Below, piece after piece: positions 15,898-24,982 of a stretch of DNA of 32,435 bases. The stretch is from Candidatus Thioglobus plumae. GTDB taxonomy: Bacteria; Pseudomonadota; Gammaproteobacteria; PS1; Pseudothioglobaceae. Position 1 is the stretch's first letter. Every line of letters begins with the position of its first letter. The notes below the pieces were generated by a model. The model did not search any database. It had not been told where the DNA came from and saw only the letters and a program-made list of their open reading frames with translations. The stretch covers positions 1 through 32,435 of the forward strand of contig CAJVCM010000019.1 in assembly GCA_910595815.1 (NCBI GenBank), written 5' to 3'. The position numbers and the translations under genes were made by a program.

Positions 15898-16717
15898 CGC
15901 CTAATTCAACGCCCATTTCTCTGGCACGATCAAATGCAGCTCGCATTGCATGTGAGACTAACATTTCAAAGTTTTGATCTTGAAATGACTCAATTGCTGC
16001 TTGCGTAGTGCCGTTTGGTGAAGTGACTTTGGCACGTAGCTCATGTGCAGAATCTTCGCTGTTACTGGACATCATGCTAGCACCAAGTGCTGTTTGGATG
16101 CTTAATTGTTCAGCAGTTTTTTCATCTAATCCTAATGCAACTGCTGCTTTGGTCATCGACTCAATCATTAAAAAGAAATAAGCAGGGCCACTGCCTGAGA
16201 GCGCAGTGACGACATCTAGCATTTTTTCATCTTCCACCCACAGACATTCACTGACTGCACCGAGTATGCGCTCGGCTAACGCCTTTTGCTCATTACTCAC
16301 AGCTTTGTTAGCCATCATGCCAGTTGCACCCTTGCCTAATAAGGCGGGCGTATTTGGCATAGTGCGCACAATCGCAATGTCGCCACCTAGCCAGCGATTA
16401 ATATCGGTTGCCCGTACACCTGCTGCAATTGAAATCATCAAAGGCTTGTGATCAATATGCGTTTGTAGTTGTTTGCAAACAATAGACAATACTTGTGGCT
16501 TTACCGCAAACACAATCACATCGCATTGGGCGGCCAGTTCGATATTGTCCGTAAAAACCTCAAGGTTAAATTCATCAGCACGTAGGGATAATAGCGCTGC
16601 ATCGGTATCGCTTAATTTAATATTTTGTGCGTTAAAGCCGTTATTAACAAGGCCAGAAATTAGCGCATAAGCCATGTTTCCTGCACCAATAAAACCGATT
16701 GTTGTAGAGTTTTGCAT
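15887..16717 (-). CDS. proC: Pyrroline-5-carboxylate reductase
   Basis: ProC reduces pyrroline-5-carboxylate to proline with NAD(P)H. The 276-residue product has the Rossmann motif GFIGAGNMAYAL at residues 8-19, VRTMPNTPALLGKGATG near 116-132 and the C-terminal signature ALSGSGPAYFFLMIESM near 167. It ends with an acidic tail, and its final codons overlap the ygfX-like start (ATGATGACTAA). A -10-like TATTAT lies shortly upstream in the 70-bp gap it shares with the divergent gph. Confidence 0.95.
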   Translation of the reverse strand: MQNSTTIGFIGAGNMAYALISGLVNNGFNAQNIKLSDTDAALLSLRADEFNLEVFTDNIELAAQCDVIVFAVKPQVLSIVCKQLQTHIDHKPLMISIAAGVRATDINRWLGGDIAIVRTMPNTPALLGKGATGMMANKAVSNEQKALAERILGAVSECLWVEDEKMLDVVTALSGSGPAYFFLMIESMTKAAVALGLDEKTAEQLSIQTALGASMMSSNSEDSAHELRAKVTSPNGTTQAAIESFQDQNFEMLVSHAMRAAFDRAREMGVELGDDD

Positions 16718-16787
16718 TAAAATATCTCAAACATAATAGGCTGCATATTCTACCTAAATACTACCCTTTAACAATACAAGGATAACA

Positions 16788-17456
16788 ATGAAAAAATTCA
16801 ACCCTAAGTTAATCATGATTGATGTGGACGGCACTTTAGTCGATAGTGTGCCAGATTTAGCCTATTGTGTTGATGAGCTCATGGTTGCCATGGGTAGAGA
16901 AAAATGGGGTGAAGCTAAGGTGCGTCATTGGGTCGGTAACGGTGTGCCAAAATTAGTAGAACGTTCACTCACAGGTGAGCTAGAAGGTACAGTCGATAAG
17001 GCTGATTTTGACAAGGCCTATCCGATATTTTTAGATCTATATGCTGTTAACACATCAGGCCGTTCATCACTATATGATGGTGTTAGGGAGGGCTTGGATT
17101 ATATGAAGGCACAGGGTTATACTTTGGGCTGTGTGACTAATAAGGCTGAGCAATTCACTATACCGCTTTTAAAAGATTTGGGAATTTTTGATGATTTTGG
17201 CATTGTTATTTCGGGCGATACTTTAGCCAAGAAAAAGCCAGATCCACTACCATTGCTACACGCCGCTAAGTTTTTCGGTGTTGATCCGAAAGATTCAATG
17301 ATGTTGGGTGATTCTGTTAGTGATGTTAAGGCTTCACGTGCTGCCGGATTTGAAATTATCTGTATGTCATACGGTTATAACCACGGTAATGATATTCGCG
17401 ATACCAATCCTGATTTAGTGATTGACTCAATGGTCGAGCTTAAAGCTTATTTGTAA
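16788..17456 (+). CDS. gph: Phosphoglycolate phosphatase (HAD family)
   Basis: Gph dephosphorylates 2-phosphoglycolate, which arises from RuBisCO oxygenation or DNA 3'-end repair. The 222-residue HAD phosphatase has motif I DVDGTLVDS (nucleophile D12, general acid D14), the helical cap, motif II in CVTNKAEQF, the Lys in KKKPDPLPLL and the metal-binding GDSVSDVKASRAAGF. A good AAGGA Shine-Dalgarno stands 8 nt before the ATG. A link to CO2 fixation is inference from the presumed lifestyle. bioA follows after 15 nt. Confidence 0.88.
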   Translation: MKKFNPKLIMIDVDGTLVDSVPDLAYCVDELMVAMGREKWGEAKVRHWVGNGVPKLVERSLTGELEGTVDKADFDKAYPIFLDLYAVNTSGRSSLYDGVREGLDYMKAQGYTLGCVTNKAEQFTIPLLKDLGIFDDFGIVISGDTLAKKKPDPLPLLHAAKFFGVDPKDSMMLGDSVSDVKASRAAGFEIICMSYGYNHGNDIRDTNPDLVIDSMVELKAYL

Positions 17457-17459
17457 GTA

Positions 17460-17483
17460 AAATGTATCTATATGGATACATTT
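17460..17483. repeat. 9-bp perfect inverted repeat enclosing the bioA start codon
   Basis: AAATGTATC (17460-17468) is exactly complementary to GATACATTT (17475-17483). The 6-nt loop at 17469-17474 ends in the bioA ATG (17472-17474). No Shine-Dalgarno is present in the usual window. In RNA this would show the start codon in a hairpin loop; in DNA it could be a dyad operator. Confidence 0.8.
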
Positions 17484-18710
17484 GACCAGCAACATATTTG
17501 GCATCCTTATGCCAAAGTCCCTAATGAAATTTCGACTTATCTAGTTGAATCTGCCGATGGCGCCCATCTTAATTTAGAAGGTGATATCAAAGTTGTTGAT
17601 GGTATGAGTTCGTGGTGGAGTGCGATTCATGGTTACAACCACCCAGTACTCAATAAAGCTGTTCAAAATCAGCTGGGAAAAATGTCACATGTGATGTTTG
17701 GCGGTTTAACTCATCAGCCTGCTATTGATCTAGCGAAGACTTTAGTGGCAATCACTCCAGAAAATTTAACCAAAGTCTTTTTTACAGATTCAGGCTCAGT
17801 ATCAGTTGAAGTGGCTTTAAAAATGGCACTGCAATATTGGCATAATAAAGGCCAAATTGAAAAACATAGATTTGTCACTATTCGTGGTGGTTATCATGGC
17901 GATACTTTTGGCGCTATGAGTGTGTGCGATCCTGATAACGGTATGCATCATTTGTTCTCAGGCGTATTACCAAAACACTTTTTTGTTAAAAGCCCATCGA
18001 TGGTGCCAATGGATGAGGCTCTGCAAGATTTAGAATCAACCCTTAAGCAAAATGCCAACTCAATTGCTGCAATGATTTTAGAGCCCGTGGTGCAAGGCGC
18101 AGGTGGTATGCGCATTTATAACCCACAGTACTTAACTCAAGCAAAAGCACTGTGCGAGCAGTTTGATGTGTTGTTTATTTTGGATGAAATTGCCACTGGT
18201 TTTGGCAGAACGGGTGAGCTCTTTGCGCTAGAGTATGTAGATGTTACACCAGATATTTTGTGCCTGGGTAAGGCGCTGACGGGTGGTTATATGTCCCTTG
18301 CTGCTACACTCACCACAGATGAGATTACCAACACTGTCGGCACACTTATGCATGGCCCAACCTTTATGGCCAATCCTTTGGCTTGTGCAGTGGCGAATGC
18401 CAGTATCGAATTATTACTTAATTCACCATGGCAAGATGACATTGCTCGTATAGAAAAAATATTTCATGCTGAGCTATCTGGCCTTAGACAGCAAGATAAA
18501 GTAGCCGATGTACGCATCTTAGGTGCCATTGCAGTGATTGAAATGAAAGAAGAGATTAGAGTAGAATGGATGCAAAAGCGCCTGATTGAGCTCGGAGTCT
18601 GGTTAAGACCATATGGAAAATTACTTTACGCCATGCCACCTTTTGTTATTACTGATGATGAATTAATAACAATCACCAAGGCAATTAAAATCGTTGTGGA
18701 GGCATCATGA
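17472..18710 (+). CDS. bioA: Adenosylmethionine-8-amino-7-oxononanoate aminotransferase
   Basis: BioA makes 7,8-diaminononanoate in biotin synthesis, with SAM as amino donor and PLP as cofactor. The 412-residue class III aminotransferase begins with IWHPYAKVPN, typical of BioA, then GMSSWWSAIHGYNHP, DSGSVSVEVALKMA (PLP phosphate site), DEIATGFGR at 238-246 and the PLP lysine K267 in CLGKALTGGY. Other bio genes are not in the window. Its start lies in the loop of a perfect 9-bp inverted repeat. It overlaps the next gene by 4 nt (ATGA). Confidence 0.95.
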   Translation: MDTFDQQHIWHPYAKVPNEISTYLVESADGAHLNLEGDIKVVDGMSSWWSAIHGYNHPVLNKAVQNQLGKMSHVMFGGLTHQPAIDLAKTLVAITPENLTKVFFTDSGSVSVEVALKMALQYWHNKGQIEKHRFVTIRGGYHGDTFGAMSVCDPDNGMHHLFSGVLPKHFFVKSPSMVPMDEALQDLESTLKQNANSIAAMILEPVVQGAGGMRIYNPQYLTQAKALCEQFDVLFILDEIATGFGRTGELFALEYVDVTPDILCLGKALTGGYMSLAATLTTDEITNTVGTLMHGPTFMANPLACAVANASIELLLNSPWQDDIARIEKIFHAELSGLRQQDKVADVRILGAIAVIEMKEEIRVEWMQKRLIELGVWLRPYGKLLYAMPPFVITDDELITITKAIKIVVEAS

Positions 18711-19645
18711 AAATACTAGTTTTATTATTAACACTGTTAGCTTTCTCAGTCCAGGCAGAAGAGTATGAGGCTGTTGGTGTTGAAGTCAAGGCGAAAAAAT
18801 TAATTGGTGATGCTTATTATGTGCCCGGCATGTCGGGCGCGGCCACTGAATATGAGGGTTTTATTTCTAACGCAGGCTTTGTTGTTACCAGCGAAGGTGT
18901 GGTGGTGTTTGATGCACTTGGCACACCGTCTCTCGCTCATGCGATGTTGGGTGAAATACGTAAAATTACTGATCAGCCTATTAAAGTTGTAGTGATGAGC
19001 CACTATCATGCAGATCACTTGTATGGCTTGCAAGTCTTTAAAGATGAGGGTGCACAAGTTTGGGCACCTAAAGGTACTTGGGATTACTTAGATTCAGAAA
19101 CCGCTGAAAATTTACTAGAATCAAGGCGTACAGCGTTATTTCCTTGGGTGACTGACGATACTTATTTAGTCAAACCAGACCGTATTATCGATCAAGATAC
19201 CAAGTTTAGTTTGGGCGGCCATGAGTTTATGATTAACTACTTTGGTAAAGTACATTCTGATGGCGATATGTCGTTACTTAGTGTGACTGACCAAACCCTT
19301 TATAGTGGTGATATTATTTTTGAAGGCCGTCTACCATTTGTGGGCGATGCCAATATTATTGACTGGGTTAAAACCCTAGAGCGTATGCAACACACACAAG
19401 TAGATTATTTTGTGCCAGGCCATGGTAGCGCTTCTAATCAGCCGCAGCAAACCATGGACCTAACTTATCGTTACCTGAAATTTCTACTAGATAAACTCAG
19501 TAAAGCCGTTGAAGATATGGAGCAGTTTGAAGAGACTTATGAGGCCATCGACTGGTCAGAGTTTGAAAATGAAACAGCGTTCGATATTGCCAATCGAAGG
19601 AATGCTTACTCGGTGTATTTATTCCTTGAAAGGGTGTTGGATTAG
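18707..19645 (+). CDS. Exported MBL-fold metallo-hydrolase
   Basis: The 312-residue protein has a signal peptide (residues 1-17, cleavage after VQA). The full metallo-beta-lactamase zinc site is present: HYHADH at 99-104, His in GKVHSDGDM, Asp in YSGDIIF and His in VPGHG. The C-terminal third is acidic and helical (VEDMEQFEETYEAIDWSEF). It resembles the exported MBL proteins annotated as quinoprotein relay or SoxH-like enzymes; the substrate is not known. Translation is coupled to bioA by a 4-nt overlap, though a role in biotin synthesis is not evident. Its TAG stop directly abuts the convergent priA stop. A second such protein is encoded at 3-947. Confidence 0.85.
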   Translation: MKILVLLLTLLAFSVQAEEYEAVGVEVKAKKLIGDAYYVPGMSGAATEYEGFISNAGFVVTSEGVVVFDALGTPSLAHAMLGEIRKITDQPIKVVVMSHYHADHLYGLQVFKDEGAQVWAPKGTWDYLDSETAENLLESRRTALFPWVTDDTYLVKPDRIIDQDTKFSLGGHEFMINYFGKVHSDGDMSLLSVTDQTLYSGDIIFEGRLPFVGDANIIDWVKTLERMQHTQVDYFVPGHGSASNQPQQTMDLTYRYLKFLLDKLSKAVEDMEQFEETYEAIDWSEFENETAFDIANRRNAYSVYLFLERVLD

Positions 19646-21607
19646 CTATTCAATCGGGTCGATATCCAAATACCAACGCACCTTATTCCTTAACTTTAAA
19701 GTATCGATATGTTCGTTAAAGGTAGAAAGCATTTGGTGTAGTGCTTTTCTATCATTCGACTGCAAGTAGAGGTTGAAGTAATAATAATCCGATTTTTTCT
19801 CGATAATATTAGCCACCGGCCCCCAAATTTCTACAACATCTATTTGAATACTTTTCAGCAGACCGGCCGCTTCACGCAAAAAATCCTCAGCCACTTGTTT
19901 GTTTTTAGCATTTGCACACAATAAAGCTTGATGCGAAAATGGCGGTAATAGTGCGCTACTACGTTGTTTAAGTAGCTGACTTGCGAACTGTGTGTAACGC
20001 GATGAAAGTACATAGCTAAAGATAGGGTGGTCAGGATAACGCGTTTGAATCACCACTTCACCTTGTTCTTTGGCTCTACCTGCACGGCCAGAGACTTGAA
20101 TTAGTAGCTGTGCTAAATGCTCTGTTGCGCGAAAATCCAACGATAACAAGCCTGCATCGGTATCCAAAATACCGACCATCGCTAGATTAGAAAAATCATG
20201 CCCTTTGGCCAGCATTTGCGTACCAACAATAATGCAAGGCTCACCAGAGTTGATTTGTTTTAAATGTTCACCAAAGGCTTTTTTACGACGAGTAGTGTCT
20301 CGATCAATACGAATGATTGGTGTGTCAGAAAAATGTGAGGATAAGGTTTCTTCTAGTCGTTCCGTGCCATAGCCCAACACCTCAAGACTGGGTTGTTTGC
20401 AATCAGGGCAAGTGTGTTCTGGAATTTTTTCATCACCACAGTGGTGGCATTTAAGCCGGTTGATATGGCGGTGGTAAATCATGCCTGAATCACACCGCCC
20501 GCACTCGGCTTTCCAGCCACACTCTTTACAGTAATAAACCGGCGCATAACCACGACGATTGATAAACAGCATTACCTGTTTGCCTTTGGATAGGTATTGC
20601 TGCATTTTTTCGAGTAACAAAGCAGACAACAGTCCATCGAAATGCTGGCGCATGTCAATCAAGCTAACTTTTGGCATTGTTGCACCGCCAGCACGCTGTG
20701 TGAGTGTGAGGCGTGTGATTTTTTTATCCATCACATTTTTTAGCATCTCTAGTGAAGGTGTTGCCGTACCCAATACCAATGGAATGTTGGCTTGCTTAGC
20801 GCGGATGAAGCACAAATCTCTGGCTGAATAGCGAAAGTTAGACTGTTGCTTGAACGAACCATCGTGCTCTTCATCAATAATAATTAAGCCTAAATTTGGC
20901 ATCGGTGCAAAAATCGCACTTCGGGTGCCAAGCACTACACCAGCCTCCCCGTTTTTTGCCATAAGGTAGGCGTCGAGCTTTTGTGTTTCATTCAGTTGTG
21001 AGTGGATAGCCACAACCCGGGTTTCTAAACGTGATTCAAATCGAGAAACCATTTGTGGTGTTAGACCAATCTCAGGCACCAACACCAATACTTGTTTATC
21101 TTGGTCTAATGCGGCTTGAGTAATATTGAGATAAACTTCGGTCTTGCCACTACCAGTCACACCATGTAGTAAGAATCCATGATAGCTATTTTGAGCTTTA
21201 AGAATCTCATCAATCGCATGAGATTGTTCATCCGTAATTTTATAGTCTGGTTTTTCAGTATCAATGGATAGCCCAGTGACTTTTTTAATTTTTGCTTCTT
21301 TGCCAAGACGTAGATTTTTTGGCAGTGCTGCCGAGATTACCTCACCAATAGGGTGGTGGTAATATTTAGCCGACCAAAACAAAAAGTCAAGAATGGGTTG
21401 GTCCAATATTGGTGTGTCGTCTAACACTTCTTCGACCGATTTCAATTTGTCAAAATCACTTTTGTCTTTATTGCCCAGTACAATACCTACCACTATCTTG
21501 CGAATAAAGGGCACTCTCACACGCGTACCAACAGCCACTTCAACATCGCACAGATAGTCAAAGGTTTTGTTTAGCGGTACAGGTATTGCAACTTCAACGA
21601 TCGCCAT
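19646..21607 (-). CDS. priA: Primosomal protein N' (replication restart helicase PriA)
   Basis: PriA recognises stalled forks and reloads DnaB. The 653-residue protein is shorter than E. coli PriA (732). The N-terminal 3'-DNA-binding domain begins VEVAIPVPLNKTFDY. Walker A is GVTGSGKT at 149-156, the DEEH box follows near 246, and helicase motifs include LGTATPS and GRAGRA. The zinc-binding insert has paired cysteines around residues 355-405 (CKECGWKAECGRCD, CHHCG, CPDC). It converges on the MBL-fold gene with no intervening base and is divergent from ybeY with 16 bp between. Confidence 0.95.
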   Translation of the reverse strand: MAIVEVAIPVPLNKTFDYLCDVEVAVGTRVRVPFIRKIVVGIVLGNKDKSDFDKLKSVEEVLDDTPILDQPILDFLFWSAKYYHHPIGEVISAALPKNLRLGKEAKIKKVTGLSIDTEKPDYKITDEQSHAIDEILKAQNSYHGFLLHGVTGSGKTEVYLNITQAALDQDKQVLVLVPEIGLTPQMVSRFESRLETRVVAIHSQLNETQKLDAYLMAKNGEAGVVLGTRSAIFAPMPNLGLIIIDEEHDGSFKQQSNFRYSARDLCFIRAKQANIPLVLGTATPSLEMLKNVMDKKITRLTLTQRAGGATMPKVSLIDMRQHFDGLLSALLLEKMQQYLSKGKQVMLFINRRGYAPVYYCKECGWKAECGRCDSGMIYHRHINRLKCHHCGDEKIPEHTCPDCKQPSLEVLGYGTERLEETLSSHFSDTPIIRIDRDTTRRKKAFGEHLKQINSGEPCIIVGTQMLAKGHDFSNLAMVGILDTDAGLLSLDFRATEHLAQLLIQVSGRAGRAKEQGEVVIQTRYPDHPIFSYVLSSRYTQFASQLLKQRSSALLPPFSHQALLCANAKNKQVAEDFLREAAGLLKSIQIDVVEIWGPVANIIEKKSDYYYFNLYLQSNDRKALHQMLSTFNEHIDTLKLRNKVRWYLDIDPIE

Positions 21608-21623
21608 TAAGGGGTAAATTTAT

Positions 21624-22103
21624 ATGGGTAAAATGAGTTATTTTATTCTTAAAAAACCCATCATGGTTGTTATTCAAAACAGTATTAATGATGTTTCGAT
21701 TAATGAGATAAATCTCAAGGATACCTTGCAACAAGTGATCACTGATTTGGGCAAGGGTGAGAGTGAATTATTAATTCGAATTGTCGATAAAGCCGAGATT
21801 CAAAATCTCAATAAAACCTATCGTCATAAAGACCAAGCAACCAATGTTTTGTCTTTTCCATCTGACTTGCCTGTTGAAATTGATGAGTCGATTTTAGGCG
21901 ATGTGGTTATTTGCACCGATGTGGTTGACGAAGAAGCCAAAGCACAAAACAAAACCTTTGACCATCATCTACTTCATATGGCTATTCATGGCACGCTGCA
22001 TTTGCTCGGTTTTGACCATATTGAAGAATCTGATGCTAATAAAATGGAAAGCTTAGAAATTAAAATTTTGGAAAAAATCGAAATTGCCAATCCTTACGAG
22101 TAA
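21624..22103 (+). CDS. ybeY: Endoribonuclease / rRNA maturation factor YbeY
   Basis: YbeY is a zinc endoribonuclease involved in 16S rRNA 3'-end maturation and ribosome quality control. The signature HGTLHLLGFDH gives zinc ligands H122, H126 and H132 in the long form, and NKTYRHKDQATNVLSFP is the conserved family core. Two starts are possible: ATG 21624, with a good AAGGGG Shine-Dalgarno at 21609-21614 (159 residues), or ATG 21663, which fits the family N-terminus (146 residues) but lacks such a site. The longer form is given on the strength of the ribosome site. Confidence 0.92.
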   Translation: MGKMSYFILKKPIMVVIQNSINDVSINEINLKDTLQQVITDLGKGESELLIRIVDKAEIQNLNKTYRHKDQATNVLSFPSDLPVEIDESILGDVVICTDVVDEEAKAQNKTFDHHLLHMAIHGTLHLLGFDHIEESDANKMESLEIKILEKIEIANPYE

Positions 22104-22110
22104 TTAGATA

Positions 22111-23286
22111 TTAGTCAGCATGCTCCATACGTCCTAATCGCTCCATTGCGCGTAATTCATCCTTAATATAGTACATTTTGAGTGAACTCCGCTCCCAAGG
22201 TGGGATATTAGCATCTTGCAAGACCTTTTTGAGTGATTGTGAGTGCTTTTTACCCGGTAGTTTGATGCGCTGCCCTTCGGCTCGATAACGGATAGAAAAA
22301 TTTGGCAAATTTTCAAATTCTGCATGAAATGGACAAAAATTGTTATTTTTTTCTACTTGATTGTTAATAAAGTAAAGATCCCCTTGGTAACGGCGAATTT
22401 CAAATTGATCCCAGTTGACCAAAGGGTTGGCATCTTCTTTAGCCGATAATAAATCGAGAATTTGTTTCATTACCTTGTCAGAAGGTGCAAGAAATTCTAG
22501 GCTTGATAAATGGTAGCGAATGACGTTCTTAATTCTCAAGGTATCAAGCTGGGCTAATCTTTGAATATTAATTTGATGGCTGGGGTTAATCAGCTGACGT
22601 TCTTGAATATCGATCTTTGCTAACGCTTGAATAAGTGCTAAGGCCTCAGACTGATGCTTGGCACTTCGAGTTAAAGTTTTTGCCAAATTTTTGTAGGCCG
22701 TTTCTAGCTTTGGAATAATGTCTAAGCGTAAGAAATTTCTTCGAAAATTGGTATTGGTGTTACTGTCATCTTCAACCCAAGATAAGTGATTGTCTTTAGC
22801 ATACTCAATAATTTCTGATTTTTTAATATTGAGCATTGGACGATAATGAACACCCTTGCCCAAAGGTTTTGATTTTGGCATAGAGGCTAAACCTGCCACG
22901 CCAGCACCACGAAAAAGCTGTAATAAAAGTGTTTCAGCTTGGTCATTTTGATGGTGTGCTGTACACAATACTTCGTTTTCTTTTAAATCAGATGACAATG
23001 AATGATAGCGTTTTTTACGTGCATTTTCTTCTAAGTTAGACTCATTTTCGATGAATATATCAACATTTGAATAAGGAATGCTTAGTTTATTACATAAGTT
23101 TTTGCAAAACTCATCCCACTCATCGCAGTGTTTTGAAAGATGGTGATTGCAATGAATGGCGCGACAATCGTCTGGATAATGTGCGTGCAGATAATGCAAC
23201 AGAACAACCGAGTCGATACCACCACTTAAGGCAACAACAATGTTCTTGCCTTCAAGAGAGAGGTCTTTATTCTTTAAATTTTCCAA
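22111..23286 (-). CDS. tilS: tRNA(Ile)-lysidine synthetase
   Basis: TilS converts the wobble C of tRNA-Ile2(CAT) to lysidine, switching it from Met/AUG to Ile/AUA. The 391-residue protein has the PP-loop SGGIDS at residues 21-26, CNHHLSKHCDEW, ENARKKRY, CTAHHQNDQAETLLLQLFRGAG and DDSNTNTNFRRNFLR, all conserved in the N-terminal domain, then the TilS C-terminal domain ending with RIKLPGKKHSQSLKKVLQD and IPPWERSS. Its target tRNA is encoded at 6789-6865. It overlaps the end of accA by 20 nt. Confidence 0.95.
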   Translation of the reverse strand: MENLKNKDLSLEGKNIVVALSGGIDSVVLLHYLHAHYPDDCRAIHCNHHLSKHCDEWDEFCKNLCNKLSIPYSNVDIFIENESNLEENARKKRYHSLSSDLKENEVLCTAHHQNDQAETLLLQLFRGAGVAGLASMPKSKPLGKGVHYRPMLNIKKSEIIEYAKDNHLSWVEDDSNTNTNFRRNFLRLDIIPKLETAYKNLAKTLTRSAKHQSEALALIQALAKIDIQERQLINPSHQINIQRLAQLDTLRIKNVIRYHLSSLEFLAPSDKVMKQILDLLSAKEDANPLVNWDQFEIRRYQGDLYFINNQVEKNNNFCPFHAEFENLPNFSIRYRAEGQRIKLPGKKHSQSLKKVLQDANIPPWERSSLKMYYIKDELRAMERLGRMEHAD

Positions 23287-24217
23287 AACTTAAAAGTTTT
23301 TCTGCTCGAGCTTGCACCAGCTGATCCGTGGTCATTTTTCCAACTATGGTTAGTTGTTGCTTCAAAGCATCTTTGAGTAATCTACGAGCCTCGTCAGGAT
23401 CTCGATGAATACCACCTAACGGTTCAGCGATAATCACATCAACCAAGTTTTCTTTTTTAAGATGCTTGCTGGTAAGTTTGAGCGATTCTGCTGCCAAGTT
23501 AGCCTTGGCAGCATCTTTGTACAAAATAGAAGCACAGCCTTCTGGTGAGATGACTGAATAGATTGAATATTCAAACATCATCATTACATCAGCCACACCA
23601 ATGGCGAGCGCACCACCTGAACCGCCTTCACCAATCACCACAGAAATAATTGGAGTAGCGAGTGTTGACATCTCGAATAGGTTCTTTGCAATAGCTTCAG
23701 ATTGACCACGTTCTTCTGCACCAATACCAGGGTAGGCGCCAGGCGTATCAATAAAGGTAATGATTGGCATTGAGAACTTTTCAGCCATTTTCATTAAACG
23801 TAGTGCTTTACGATAACCTTCTGGCCGCGGCATGCCAAAGTTGTATTTGATTTTGTCTTTTGTTGTTCGGCCTTTTTGTTGCCCAATAAACATCACACTT
23901 TGGCCGTCTAACTTAGCAATACCGCCAATAATAGCATGATCGTCACCAAATGCACGGTCACCATGTAATTCGGTGAACTCGTCAAATACGTCATTAATGT
24001 AATCAAGTGTGTAAAGGCGTTGTGGGTGTCTAGCCAATTGAGATACTTGCCAATCACTTAGTGACGAGAATATCTTTTTGGTTAATGCACCGCTTTTGAT
24101 TTTTAATGCCTCTAACTCTTTAACAATATTAGCCTGATCCTTAATATTACAAAGCGCTTGAATCTTACCTTCTAGGTCGGCAATGGGTTGTTCAAAATCA
24201 AGATAGTCTAGGTTCAT
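23267..24217 (-). CDS. accA: Acetyl-CoA carboxylase carboxyltransferase subunit alpha
   Basis: AccA pairs with AccD to move the carboxyl group from carboxybiotin to acetyl-CoA, the first step of fatty-acid synthesis. The 316 residues match E. coli AccA (319). Seen are the N-terminal LDFEQPIADLEGKI, then ELHGDRAFGDDHAIIGGIA, QKGRTTKDKIKYNFGMP, IITFIDTPGAYPGIGAEERGQ and EGGSGGALAIG. The accA-tilS pairing is common in gammaproteobacteria. A TATAAT at 24251-24256 (minus strand) would start transcription about 27 nt upstream of its ATG. Confidence 0.96.
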   Translation of the reverse strand: MNLDYLDFEQPIADLEGKIQALCNIKDQANIVKELEALKIKSGALTKKIFSSLSDWQVSQLARHPQRLYTLDYINDVFDEFTELHGDRAFGDDHAIIGGIAKLDGQSVMFIGQQKGRTTKDKIKYNFGMPRPEGYRKALRLMKMAEKFSMPIITFIDTPGAYPGIGAEERGQSEAIAKNLFEMSTLATPIISVVIGEGGSGGALAIGVADVMMMFEYSIYSVISPEGCASILYKDAAKANLAAESLKLTSKHLKKENLVDVIIAEPLGGIHRDPDEARRLLKDALKQQLTIVGKMTTDQLVQARAEKLLSFGKFKE

Positions 24218-24260
24218 ATCGCGTTAAAATTCATAGTAATAATATTGGAAATTATAGCAG

Positions 24261-24869
24261 ATGGACTTACTCACACTACTCTCTTTAGCCTTCGCAACTT
24301 TTGTATATGCTATCTCACCTGGCCCGGGTTTATTTGCAGTATTGGCGACTTCAACACGCTATGGTGCAGTATCGGCTTTTTGGTTGTCAATTGGCCATAC
24401 GATTGCCGATATGTTGTATGTGTCAATTGCCATGTTTGCACTGACAATTTTGGCGCAAATGATTGAGCAGAGCATGGTTTATGTTAAATTTTTTGGTTCT
24501 GCTTATCTTTTGTATATTGGCTATCAGCAATATGTTGCTAAAGGTGTTAGCTTTGAGACAAGAAGCGATAAAAAATCTATTATTAAACTCTTGGTCGCAG
24601 GGTTTGTAGTGGGCGGCACTAACCCCAAAAGTATTATTTATTACTTGTCTTTTTTACCGGTTTTTATTGATTTGAATAATTTAACACTAACAACAGAGGT
24701 GGAAGTGTTAAGTGTTGTTGGTATCACGGTTTTGTTTGTACTTAGCCTTGCGAATGTATTGGGTTTTAAATTACGAGCACACTTAGAAAACCCTGACGTG
24801 ATTAGACGCGTGAATAAAATAACAGGCGTTACCATGATGCTGGTTGGTGTTTTTGTAGCATTATATTGA
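24261..24869 (+). CDS. LysE/RhtB family exporter
   Basis: The 202-residue inner-membrane protein has about six hydrophobic segments and the N-terminal family signature SPGPGLFAVLATSTRYG at about residues 19-35, followed by an Asp-containing second helix (GHTIADML) and GTNPKSIIYYLSFLP near residue 118. LysE/RhtB proteins export amino acids or related small molecules; the substrate cannot be told from sequence. It is divergent from accA with 43 bp between. No Shine-Dalgarno is evident. Confidence 0.88.
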   Translation: MDLLTLLSLAFATFVYAISPGPGLFAVLATSTRYGAVSAFWLSIGHTIADMLYVSIAMFALTILAQMIEQSMVYVKFFGSAYLLYIGYQQYVAKGVSFETRSDKKSIIKLLVAGFVVGGTNPKSIIYYLSFLPVFIDLNNLTLTTEVEVLSVVGITVLFVLSLANVLGFKLRAHLENPDVIRRVNKITGVTMMLVGVFVALY

Positions 24870-24982
24870 GAGCTAAATTCTGGTCAGTTCTGTTGTTTTA
24901 AGCCTAATTTATGCAAAAACCTGAAAATTTGAGTAAATTAATTATGTTAATATGAGTTAATGAAACTAATTGAGTAACAAAA

